From the NCBI RefSeq assembly GCF_013409935.1, contig NZ_JACCCO010000003.1:558001-622000 (forward strand): a DNA stretch of 64,000 bases, read 5' to 3'. Made by a program: the position numbers and the translations under genes. The notes under the pieces are model-generated. The model did no database searches. It was not told the DNA's origin and saw only the letters and a list, made by a program, of their open reading frames with translations. This DNA is from Streptosporangium sandarakinum. GTDB lineage: Bacteria > Actinomycetota > Actinomycetes > Streptosporangiales > Streptosporangiaceae. Numbering within the stretch: the first letter of the stretch is position 1; every line of letters starts with the position of its first letter. This document shows positions 34,914 through 43,800 of this stretch, one piece after another.

Positions 34914-34950
34914 GAGACGGAGTCCCGCCTTCGGGCGGGATTCGTGTCTC
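34914..34950 (+). terminator. Stem-loop with TTCG loop upstream of the enolase-family gene
   Basis: GAGAC and GTCTC outer arms plus an inner GGAGTCCCGCC/GGCGGGATTC stem around TTCG, with a small internal loop. Ends 28 bases before ATG 34979. Could be a terminator left from the element side or a 5' leader structure of the gene. Confidence 0.45.
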
Positions 34951-34978
34951 AGCGCCTCGGGGAGATCAGGGGGAGTGC

Positions 34979-35992
34979 ATGCCGCGGGTACGTGAGCTCG
35001 AAGTGTTCCGGGTGGTCCTGCCGTACGGCAGGCGGCCCGAGAGCCTCATGGTCCGGCTCACCGACTACGGGGGCATGACCGGATGGGGCGAGGTCGTCGA
35101 TCCCGACGCCAAGACGTGGGCGGCGATGGAGGAGGGGCTCAGCAGGGCGCTGATCGGCGTCGACTGGGAGCACCCCGACGAGCTGGGCGTGGTCCCCGGG
35201 GGCTCCGCCTCCGACATGGCCTGCTGGGACCTGTGGGCCCGGATGCGCGGCGTGCCGCTGGCCCACGCGCTGGGCGGCAACCGCACCTACCTGACCGCGA
35301 CCGTCCGGATCGCCGCCGAACGCGACCTGGACAGCCTGGTCGCCCGGGTGAACCGCCACGTCTGCGCGGGGTACACCCACGTCACCCTGGACGTCCATCC
35401 CGGCTGGGACATCGAGCCGCTGCGCGCCGTCCGCCAGGCGTACCCGGCGCTGGGCATCGGCGTCGACGCCCACGGCGCCTACACCGACGTCGGCGCGCTG
35501 GAGGCGCTGGACGGCTACACGCTCTCCGCCATCGAGCGCCCCTTCACCGGGCCCGCCGGCTTCGCCGACCACGCCGACCTGCAGGAGCGCGTCGCCGCGC
35601 CGGTCCTGCTGGAGGTCCCCTCGGTGGCCGGGCTGTGCGAGGCGATCGCCGCCGGGGCCGGGCGGGCGCTGCTGCTGCGCCCCGCGGCGATGGGGTCGCT
35701 GCGTGAGGTGCGCCAGGCCCACGACCACGCCGTCGCCGCGGGCTGGGAGATCTCCTGCGCCGGCGGGCAGGGCGGCGGGCTCGCGCGGGCGGCCACGGTC
35801 GCCGCGGCCAGCCTGCCGGGCTGCGGCCTGCCGTGCGACGTGGCCGAGCCGCCGCGCAGCGCCCAGATCGTGACGCCGCCGGTCGGCGCCTCCGGTGGGG
35901 TGGTGGCGGTGCCGCTCACCCAGCCGGGCCTCGGCCACAACGTCGACGAGTCCCGCGTCCGCCGCCTGGCCAAGGAGTCGTACGCGGCCTGA
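34979..35992 (+). CDS. Enolase-superfamily protein (OSBS/MLE-like) with degenerate active site
   Basis: 337 residues from ATG 34979, overall like o-succinylbenzoate synthase/N-acylamino acid racemase (MSDMACWDLWARMRGVPL capping helix, GYTH...PGWDIEPLRAVRQ, VDAHGAYT, IERPF, ASLPGCGLP). The active site is altered: the K-x-K motif of strand 2 is T136-L-D138, the second-side lysine (KPgrvGG) is R234 in LLLRPAAMGS, and the third metal ligand DES is E212-V213. D163 and E186 remain. Enzymatic turnover by the usual two-base mechanism is therefore unlikely; it may bind a ligand or have a new role. No menaquinone genes are near. Confidence 0.85.
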   Translation: MPRVRELEVFRVVLPYGRRPESLMVRLTDYGGMTGWGEVVDPDAKTWAAMEEGLSRALIGVDWEHPDELGVVPGGSASDMACWDLWARMRGVPLAHALGGNRTYLTATVRIAAERDLDSLVARVNRHVCAGYTHVTLDVHPGWDIEPLRAVRQAYPALGIGVDAHGAYTDVGALEALDGYTLSAIERPFTGPAGFADHADLQERVAAPVLLEVPSVAGLCEAIAAGAGRALLLRPAAMGSLREVRQAHDHAVAAGWEISCAGGQGGGLARAATVAAASLPGCGLPCDVAEPPRSAQIVTPPVGASGGVVAVPLTQPGLGHNVDESRVRRLAKESYAA

Positions 35993-36049
35993 CGGACGAC
36001 CGGGGGAGGAGCGAGCGGACCCATGATCCGTGGGCCGATCGAACGTGGG

Positions 36050-36128
36050 CTCAAGAACCACCGTTCGTGACGCCGACGCGACAGCGGCCCTCAAGAACCA
36101 CCATTAGTGCGCCGGCGCGACAGCGGCC
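36050..36128. repeat. Tandem 40/39-base imperfect direct repeat
   Basis: 36050-36089 and 36090-36128 both begin CTCAAGAACCACC and end CGCGACAGCGGCC, with a few substitutions and one indel between. It lies in the gap between the enolase-family and YdcF-like genes, immediately beside the stop of the latter. Origin unknown. Confidence 0.8.
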
Positions 36129-36130
36129 GC

Positions 36131-36730
36131 CTACGGCGAGACCTTCCGTTCGTCGGCCTTGAGACCCCGAAGCGTCCAGAGTCCGTACAGAGCCAGCAGC
36201 GGCTTGACGACCATCCACTCGCCAGGGCGGTAGTCATCCGCACGCACGAGCCTCCTGGCCAGATCAGGGCGCCGTCGCCGTAAGTACGCGCGGGCCTTGA
36301 GCGCGTGAGCCGGCTGAGAGGCGATCTTGATGCGGTCGACGTCCTCAAGCAGTGGGATCACGTTCGCGATGTTCTCCCATGTCGTCGCGCTTCGGTCCTC
36401 AAGGAGCACTGTGCCGTCGAACCTGAGCACCGACTTCGCGTAGTCGGCCATCAGCCGGGCCTCCGCGGCGGCGCCGCCGGCCGCACCGCCGCTGAAGATC
36501 ACACGAGTGCCATGCGGGCGGTCGGCGGCGATGGAGCGAATGCCGGCACGAACCCGCCAGCGGTTGACGAAGTTCGCCGTCGCCTGGGGGTTCCGGTAGC
36601 CCAGCACGACCACGGCCTCGGAATCGCCCTCACCGCTTCCCACAAGAGCCCGAGACCAGCGCCAGTTCAACCACTCGCCCCAGACCAGGGCCGCGGCCCC
36701 GGCCATCGCCAGTCCTGTCCTTCGTCGCAT
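36131..36730 (-). CDS. YdcF/DUF218 family protein
   Basis: 199 residues. DUF218 core: AVVVLGYRNPQATANFVNRWRVRAG (~38-62), RVIFSGGAAGGAAAEARLMADYA, LLEDRSATTWENIANV, KIASQPAHALKARAYLRRRRPDLARRL. The short hydrophobic N-terminus (MAGAAALVWGEWLNW) may be a weak membrane anchor. The family includes E. coli YdcF and ElyC/SanA and is linked to envelope integrity; the activity is unknown. Base composition is visibly lower in GC than neighbours, and 14-base direct repeats (CATGATCCGTGGGC at 36022 and 36926) flank it, so horizontal acquisition is possible. Confidence 0.8.
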   Translation of the reverse strand: MRRRTGLAMAGAAALVWGEWLNWRWSRALVGSGEGDSEAVVVLGYRNPQATANFVNRWRVRAGIRSIAADRPHGTRVIFSGGAAGGAAAEARLMADYAKSVLRFDGTVLLEDRSATTWENIANVIPLLEDVDRIKIASQPAHALKARAYLRRRRPDLARRLVRADDYRPGEWMVVKPLLALYGLWTLRGLKADERKVSP

Positions 36731-36992
36731 GCGGCGACTCTAGGGCACCCCGGCTTCGGGCAGCGGAGGTACGAGCCGCGCCGCGAACGACGCATCCTGT
36801 CAGGACCTCCTGCCGGTCGCCCGCGGCCGGAAACCCCCGCCGGGACGCCTCCACGGCACGGCACAGGACAGACGCATCGCCGTGTGAGCCTCTGGTACTC
36901 GCCGGGCGATGGCAGGAGATCGGCTCATGATCCGTGGGCGGTCGTCCCGCCGATCGTCCTGAAGCGGATCGTCCTGAAATAGGATGCCGCCC

Positions 36993-38012
36993 ATGTCCTC
37001 CCCCGAGACCGAGCACGGCACCGCCGCCCCCGACCCCCTCGCCGGAGACCAGGCCGGCGGGGACGCCGGCCCCGCGACCGACGTCCTCGGCCCCGGCTAC
37101 GAGCTCACCGTCCTGCCCATGGCCGACGACGAGGAGGGGAAGGTCGTCGCCACGCTGGTGCGCCGCCGCGCCGCCGCATCGGCGCGCGGCGCCGTGCTGT
37201 ACGTCCACGGGTTCACCGACTATTTCTTCCAGACCCACCTGGCCGAGCACTTCGCCGCCAGAGGACTCGACTTCTACGCCCTCGACCTGCGCAAGTACGG
37301 CCGCTCGCTGCTGCCGCACCAGACCCGCGGGTTCGTGCGCAGCGTCACCGAGTACTTCCCGGAGATCGACGAGGCGGTCCGGATCGTCCGCGAGCGGGAC
37401 GGTCACCGCACGGTCGTCCTCAACGCCCACTCCACCGGCGGCCTGGTGACCGCGCTGTGGGCCGACCGGGTCCGCGGCCGCGGCCTCGTCCAGGGGCTGA
37501 TGCTGAACAGCCCCTTCCTCGACCTCAACGTCCCCGCCCCGCTGCGGATCGCGGCCGATCTGTTGAAGGGGCCGATGGCGAGGATGCCGCGGCGCGCCGT
37601 ACTGCCCCTCGGCATCGCCACCGCCTACGGCGCCAGCCTGCACCGCGACCATCACGGCGAGTGGGACTTCGACCTGGAGTGGAAGCCGATCGGCGGCTTC
37701 CCGGTGCACGCGGCCTGGCTGGCCGCGATCCGCCGGGCCCAGCGGCGCCTGCACGCCGGCCTGCGGGTGGACGTCCCGGTCCTGGTGCTCTGCGCCGCCC
37801 GGGGGCTGCGGTTGCGCGACTTCGCGCCGGAGGCCCAGGCCGCCGACGTCGTGCTCGACCCGGAGCAGATCGCCCGCTGGGCGACCCGGATCGGGCCCCA
37901 CGTGACGTGCGTGCGGATGGCCGGCGGCGTGCACGACCTGGCGCTGTCGGCCGAGCCGGTCCGCAAGCAGGTGTTCGCCGAGATGGACCGCTGGCTCTCC
38001 TGCTACGTTTGA
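36993..38012 (+). CDS. Alpha/beta hydrolase, monoglyceride lipase/lysophospholipase-like
   Basis: 339 residues from ATG 36993 (AGG nine bases upstream); ATG 36984 is possible. Oxyanion region LYVHGFTDYFFQ (~65-76), nucleophile Ser in NAHSTGG (~132-138), His in GVHDLAL (~310). The Asp is probably in VVLDPEQIARW. Serine aminopeptidase S33/Hydrolase_4 fold that cleaves acylglycerol or other esters in the cytoplasm. Upstream is a 12-base tandem repeat GATCGTCCTGAA (36952 and 36967). No operon partners. Confidence 0.84.
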   Translation: MSSPETEHGTAAPDPLAGDQAGGDAGPATDVLGPGYELTVLPMADDEEGKVVATLVRRRAAASARGAVLYVHGFTDYFFQTHLAEHFAARGLDFYALDLRKYGRSLLPHQTRGFVRSVTEYFPEIDEAVRIVRERDGHRTVVLNAHSTGGLVTALWADRVRGRGLVQGLMLNSPFLDLNVPAPLRIAADLLKGPMARMPRRAVLPLGIATAYGASLHRDHHGEWDFDLEWKPIGGFPVHAAWLAAIRRAQRRLHAGLRVDVPVLVLCAARGLRLRDFAPEAQAADVVLDPEQIARWATRIGPHVTCVRMAGGVHDLALSAEPVRKQVFAEMDRWLSCYV

Positions 38013-38088
38013 CCGGCCCGCACGTCCGGCCGCTCTCACGAGTTCGCCGGACCCGCCCGGCCGTACGGCGCGCCGCCCCGGCCGGCCG

Positions 38089-39579
38089 CTACCAGGGGAA
38101 GGCGTAAAGGCTGTAGTAGGCGCCGGCCACCAGCAGCACGCCGGTGCCGCCCAGCACCCCCGCCATCGCCACACGCTGCGCGCGGCTCGGCCGCCAGCCC
38201 TGCCCGATCCCGGAGGCGACCGCCGCGACGGCGGTGATCTCCTGCACCAGCATGAGCACCGCGAGGATCCGGATGACGAGCCAGCCGGAGAGCACCGCCG
38301 GCCACGCCCCCGCCTGGTTGACCGAGAACAGCACCAGCAGCGTGAGGAACGCCGCCACCGCGGCCAGCAGCCCCGCGCCGGTCCACGCCATCCGGCGCAG
38401 CCGTCGGCGGATCGGCGGCCACACCAGCGCGCAGGTCTCGGCGTGCGGCCGCCGGCCGCGCCGCCGCACCACCATCTCCGCCACCGGCCCGGCGACGTAT
38501 CCGGCGAGGGTCAGGCAGAGCGCGAACGTCAGGACCGCGCCTCCGGCGTACCAGGGGGCGCTGGGCGGGTCGCTGGCCTCGAACCGCTGGACGGGGGTGG
38601 CTCCGGCGACGCGCACGCCCGGCCGCGCGGTGCCGGGCAGGCCGTTGACCCAGTTCGCCAGGGTCGGCAGGTAGGCCCGGACGAACGGGCCGCCGTGGAT
38701 CCGCATCCCGTGGTCGGCGCCGTCCAGGTAGCGGATCGTGTAGTCGGCGTTGCCGCCCGCGGTGAGCGCGTCGGTGAGCGCCCGGCTGCTCTCCACGAAC
38801 GGTATCGACGGGTCGCGCGTGCCGTACAGGGCGAGGACCGGCTGACGGACCCGGCGCAGCACGGGCGTCCCGTCGTAGCGCAGGAAGTTCATGTGGACCG
38901 CGCTCATCGCCCTGATGATGAGGTCGCGTACCCCGCCGGGCGCGTGCAGCCGGTCGAGCTGCTCGCCCATCGCCCACGTGACCTGCCGCAATGGTGAGAC
39001 GTTGGGCGCCGACACCAGCACGGCGAAGGAGACGTCGTCGCTCCCGGCCGCCGCGATCGGGACCACCCAGCTGCCCTCGCTCACCCCCCACAGGCCCGTC
39101 CGGGCCGGATCGACGTCGGGGCGCTCGCGCAGCCGGGACAGCATGCGCAGCGCGTCGCCGGCGAGCAGGCCGAAGTCGCGGTCGCGGAAGTCGTAGCCGG
39201 CCGTGCGCTTGTCGTAGGTCAGCGTGACGATCCCCGCCCTGGCCAGCCACTCGGCCTGGGTGGCGAACTCCTCGCGCAGGCCGGGACCGGCCCCCTGGAC
39301 GAACACCATGGCCGGGTGCCGGCCGGGTGTCAGGGGCGCCCGTACGGTGGCCTCCAGGGTCACGTCCCCGACGTCGACGACGATGTCCCGCGTGGTGATC
39401 GGGGCGGTCGCGGACACCGGCCGCAGCTCGGCCGTGGGCTGGGCGGGCAGCGACCGGAAGACGGGCCCGGCGCTCAGCGGCGCGGGGTCGAACGGCGGTG
39501 GCAGGACGTGGCCCACCAGCGCGAGAATGATCATGGATACGCCCGCGGCGGCACCCACCGCGCCCCGGCCAACCCGCAT
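38089..39579 (-). CDS. Membrane-anchored alpha/beta hydrolase with C-terminal transmembrane domain
   Basis: 496 residues from ATG 39579; an upstream reading to 39723 would leave only 33 bases to the divergent sbcD and lacks a good ribosome site. N-terminal helix (VGAAAGVSMIILALVGHVL), then a hydrolase domain: VFVQGAGPGLREEF oxyanion loop, Ser in WGVSEGSW, Asp in YGTRDPSIPF, His in GADHGMRI. Five C-terminal membrane helices follow (segments beginning PWYAGGAVLTFALCL and RMAWTGAGLLAAVAA). Architecture resembles actinobacterial BAAT/dienelactone-hydrolase-like exported hydrolases; substrate unknown. Confidence 0.82.
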   Translation of the reverse strand: MRVGRGAVGAAAGVSMIILALVGHVLPPPFDPAPLSAGPVFRSLPAQPTAELRPVSATAPITTRDIVVDVGDVTLEATVRAPLTPGRHPAMVFVQGAGPGLREEFATQAEWLARAGIVTLTYDKRTAGYDFRDRDFGLLAGDALRMLSRLRERPDVDPARTGLWGVSEGSWVVPIAAAGSDDVSFAVLVSAPNVSPLRQVTWAMGEQLDRLHAPGGVRDLIIRAMSAVHMNFLRYDGTPVLRRVRQPVLALYGTRDPSIPFVESSRALTDALTAGGNADYTIRYLDGADHGMRIHGGPFVRAYLPTLANWVNGLPGTARPGVRVAGATPVQRFEASDPPSAPWYAGGAVLTFALCLTLAGYVAGPVAEMVVRRRGRRPHAETCALVWPPIRRRLRRMAWTGAGLLAAVAAFLTLLVLFSVNQAGAWPAVLSGWLVIRILAVLMLVQEITAVAAVASGIGQGWRPSRAQRVAMAGVLGGTGVLLVAGAYYSLYAFPW

Positions 39580-39756
39580 GCCGACCCGCTTCCCGATCGT
39601 CACCCGCCTCGCGGTAGGACCCCACCACCGGTACGCGACCGGTACGGTCCCCCTGATCATCCAGAGTACCCAGCCCAGTGCCCACAGGACATGGGGCGTT
39701 TCCCATGTGACGCAAGTAGCCACATTTGCCGCCGTGGCCTGTTAGCTTGAGGTGAC

Positions 39757-40884
39757 ATGCGCCTGCTGCACACCTCGGACTGGCACCTGGGCCGTTCGTT
39801 CCACCGCGAGAGCCTCCTGGCAGCCCAGGGGGTCTTCGTCGACCACCTGGTCGAGACGGTCCGGTCCGAAAAAGTGGACGTGGTCGTGGTCTCCGGTGAC
39901 GTCTACGACCGTGCGCTGCCCTCGGTCGACGCGGTGCGGCTGTGCGACGAGGCGCTGCGGCGGCTGGCCGCCGAGGGCGTCCGCACGGTGCTGATCAGCG
40001 GCAACCACGACTCCGCGCGCCGCCTCGGGTTCGGCGCCGGCCTGATGGACGCCGCCGGGGTCCACCTGCGCACCGACCCCGACCGGGCCGGCGAGCCCGT
40101 GGTGATCGACGACGTGGCGTTCTACGGCATCCCGTACCTGGAGCCGGAGCTGGTGCGCGGCCCGTGGGAGCTGCCCGAGCGCACCCACACCGCGGCGCTC
40201 GGGCACGCCATGTCCCTGGTCCGCGCCGACCTGGCGCGCCGGGGTGGCCGGTCGGTCGTCCTGGCCCACGCCTTCGTGACCGGCGGCCGGGCCAGCGACA
40301 GCGAGCGCGACATCAGCGTCGGCGGCGTCGCCCACGTCCCGGTCTCGGCCTTCGACGGCGTCGACTACGTCGCGCTGGGCCACCTGCACGGCCGCCAGCG
40401 GATGAGTGAGACCGTGCGCTACTCCGGCTCCCCGATCGCCTACTCCTTCTCCGAGGAGGGCCAGGTCAAGGGCTCCTGGCTGGTGGACCTGGCGCCCGGC
40501 GGCGAGGTGAGCGCCGAGTTCGCCGAGGCGCCGGTGCCCCGCCCGGTCGCCACGCTCAGGGGCCGCCTCGACGACCTGCTCACCGCGGCCGAGCACGCCC
40601 GCCACGAGGACCACTGGCTCCACGTGACGCTGACCGACCCGATCCGGCCGAAGGGTGCCATGGAACGGCTCCGGGCCCGCTTCGAGCACACCCTGGCGCT
40701 CTCCTTCGAACCGGAGGGCGGCGTCCGCGAGACCGTGGCGCGGCCGCGGCTGGCCGGCCGCCCCGAGATCGAGGTGGCGCTCGACTTCGTCCGCGAGGTG
40801 CGCGGCGAGGCCGCCGACGACGACGAGACCCGGTTGCTCCAGGAGGCCGTCGAGGCCTGCCGCGCCAAGGAGGCGATGGCGTAG
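39757..40884 (+). CDS. sbcD: Exonuclease SbcD (Mre11-like subunit)
   Basis: 375 residues. Calcineurin-like phosphoesterase motifs in order: LLHTSDWHLGRSF (3-15), VSGDVYDRA (~46-54), SGNHDSARRL (~79-88), VVLAHAFVTGG (~165) and ALGHLHGRQ (~206-214), all with metal ligands intact. Works with SbcC to cut hairpins and blocked DNA ends during repair. sbcC starts on the very next base after the TAG stop. Standard length. Confidence 0.95.
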   Translation: MRLLHTSDWHLGRSFHRESLLAAQGVFVDHLVETVRSEKVDVVVVSGDVYDRALPSVDAVRLCDEALRRLAAEGVRTVLISGNHDSARRLGFGAGLMDAAGVHLRTDPDRAGEPVVIDDVAFYGIPYLEPELVRGPWELPERTHTAALGHAMSLVRADLARRGGRSVVLAHAFVTGGRASDSERDISVGGVAHVPVSAFDGVDYVALGHLHGRQRMSETVRYSGSPIAYSFSEEGQVKGSWLVDLAPGGEVSAEFAEAPVPRPVATLRGRLDDLLTAAEHARHEDHWLHVTLTDPIRPKGAMERLRARFEHTLALSFEPEGGVRETVARPRLAGRPEIEVALDFVREVRGEAADDDETRLLQEAVEACRAKEAMA

Positions 40885-43800
40885 ATGCGCCCGCACCGTC
40901 TGTGGATCAGCGCCTTCGGCTCCTTCCCGGGTGAGGAGGAGATCGACTTCGACGCCCTCACCGAGGCCGGGCTGTTCCTGATCCAGGGCCCCACCGGCGC
41001 GGGCAAGACCACGGTGCTGGACGCGCTCTGCTACGCCCTGTACGGCAGGGTGCCGGGCAGGCGCGACAGCGCCAAGAGCCTGCGCTGCGACCACGCCCCG
41101 CCCGGCCGGGGGCCGAGCGTCGCCCTGGAGGTCACCGTCCGGGGGCGGCGGCTGCGGATCACCCGCTCGCCCGCCTGGCAGCGCCCCAAGCTCAGGGGGA
41201 CCGGCACCACGCGCGAGAACGAGAAGGCCGTGCTGCAGGAGCTCCTCCCCTCGGGGGAGTGGCTCGGGCTGACCACCCGGGTCGACGAGGCCGGGGAGCT
41301 GATCGGCAACCTGCTGGGCATGAACGCCGACCAGTTCTTCCAGGTGGCGATGCTGCCCCAGGGCGACTTCGCCCGGTTCCTGCGCGCCGACGGGGAGGAC
41401 CGCCGCCGGGTCCTGGAGCGCCTGTTCTCCGTACGGCTCTACGCCGCCGCCGAGACCTGGCTGGCCGAACGGCGGACCGAGGCCCACCGCGAGCAGCAGA
41501 CGATGCGCAGGGAGGTCGACTTCGCCGTCCAGCGCCTGGAGGAGGCCGCGGGCCCGGCCCTCCTCGCCGCCCTGGCCGCCGGCTCCGAGGCGTCCGGGAC
41601 GCCCGGCGCCGCCGGGGACGCGGCGAACGGAGACGCCACCGCCGGGCACGCACGGGACACCGGGGACGCTGGAGACACCGGGAACACCGGGGATACGGCG
41701 AACGGAGACGCCACCGCCGACGCACAGGGTGCCGGGGACGCCGGGCGCACCACCGCCGTCCCCGCCCCGGCGCCGGACCCCGAGGACGACCCGCGGGGCT
41801 GGGCCGCGGCCCTGGAGACGCTCGCCGCGCGGGAGGCCGCCCGGGCGGGCCTGGCCCGCGCCGACAGCGAGGCGGCGGTACGGCGGGCCCGCGCGGACCT
41901 GGAGCGGGGCATGGCCCTGGCCGACCGGCGGCGGCGCCACGCCGACGCGCTGGCGCGCGGCCACGCCCTGGAGGAGACCGCCGAGGAGCGGGCCGACCTG
42001 GAGATCATCCTCGCGGAGGCGGCCCGCGCCGACCGGGTGCTGCCCCTCCTGCAGGCCGTCGAGCAGCGCGCCGAGGCCGCCGGCAAGGCCCATGACATGG
42101 CCGCCGACGCCCTCGCCCGCGCCCTGCCCCTGCTCGGCGTCTCCGGCGACGCCGTGAACGCTGCGATCACCGCGGCCGGTGCGATCGCCGCCGACGGTGC
42201 GGACGCCGTGGACGTCGCGATCGCCGCGGACGTCACCCCCGACCGCCTGGCCGGCCTGGAAGGCGACCGCCGCGCCGAGATCAGCCGGCTGGCGGAGCTG
42301 CGCGCCGAGGAGGCGCGCCTGGCGCGGATCCGCGAGGAGCGCGAGCGCGCCGACGCCGAGATCACCGCCCTGGGCGCGGCCCAGGCCGAGACCGACGCCC
42401 GCCTCGCGGTCCTGCCCGGCCTGCGCGAGGACGCCGAGGCCCGCCTGGCCGCGGTCCGCCTCGACGCGGCGCGCGTCCCGGCCGCCGAGGCCGTCCGGCA
42501 GACCGCCGTCGCCCGCCTGGCGGCGGCCGAGCACCGCGACCGCCTCGCCGCCGAGCTGGCGGAGGCCCGCCGGGACGTCGCCGCCCGGCTCGCCGCCCTC
42601 CCGGGCGCCCTCCGCCCGGCCGCGGACCCCGCCGGGCCGCGCGAGGCGCTCGCCGCCCGCGAGCGCGAACGCGGCGAGGAACTGGCCGCCCTGGAGGGCC
42701 TGCGGGCCGACGAGGAGCGCCTCGCCGAGCTGGAGGGCCTGCTGGCCGCCCTGGACGCCGAGCTGGCCGACGCCGGGGCGCGGGAGGCCGCGCTCCAGGA
42801 GGCCCAGCGGGACCTCCCCGCCGCGCTGGACGACGTGACCGCCCAGCTGACCGAGGTCAGATCGCGGGCGGCCCGGATGCCCGCCGCGCGGGCCGTCGTC
42901 GACGCCGCCACCGCCCGGCTCGACGCCGCCCGCCGCCGCGACGGGCTCCACGCGGAGCTGGCCGAGGCCCGTACGGCCCTGGCCGGGGCCACCGACCACG
43001 CGCAGCGGCTCCGCGACCGCCACCTCGACCTCCGCCAGGCCCGGATCGACGGCATGGCGGCCGAACTGGCGGCCAAGCTCCTGCCCGGCGAGCCCTGCGC
43101 CGTCTGCGGCTCGCCCGACCACCCCGCCCCGGCCGCGCCCGCCGCCGAGGCCCCCACCGCCGAGGACGAACGCGCCGCCCAGGGCGCCTACGACGCCGCG
43201 GCCGAACGGCGGCGGGCCGCCGAGGTCGCCGTCACCGCCCTGGACTCCCGGCTCGGCGAGGCCCTCACGGTCGCCGGGGACCTCACGGTGGCCGCCGCCG
43301 AGGAGGCCCTCGGTGAGGCCCGCCGCGAGCTGGCGGACCTGTCCGCCGCGGCCGGGACCGAGGCCGCGCTCACCGCGGAGGCCGGCCGCCTCACGGCGGA
43401 GCTGGACGACACGCGGCGGCGGGCCGCCGAGGCCGCCCGCGCGCTGGCCGAGGGCGGCGCCCGCCGGTCCGGCTGGCGGGCCGAGCACGACCGGCTGACC
43501 ACCCGGCTGGACGACGCCCGCGGCGCCGACCCCACGGTCCAGGACCGCCGCGACCGGCTCGCCGGGGAGGCCGCGCTGCTGGCCGCCGCGCTCGCCGCCG
43601 CCGTCCGCGCCGCCGACGTCGAGGCCGCCCACCGCGACGCGTGCGCCGCCGCCGACCTGACCGTGGCGGACGCCGTGGCCGGGCTGGAGGAGGCCGAGCG
43701 GGCCCTGGCCCGGCTACGGGAGTCCGCGGCGGCCGAACCTGCGGTGGCCGGGGAGGCCGGCCGGGCCGCGGCCGAGCTGGAGGCGGCGCGGGAGCGTTCG

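Noticed and set aside
34979..35992. Annotating the enolase-family gene as o-succinylbenzoate synthase (menC)
   Set aside because: Both catalytic lysines and one metal ligand are replaced, and no menaquinone genes are nearby.
39742..43632. A 1296-codon open frame antisense to sbcD/sbcC
   Set aside because: Gly/Arg/Leu-rich shadow of GC-biased codons; no domains, no ribosome site, and the sense strand encodes full SbcD/SbcC motifs.
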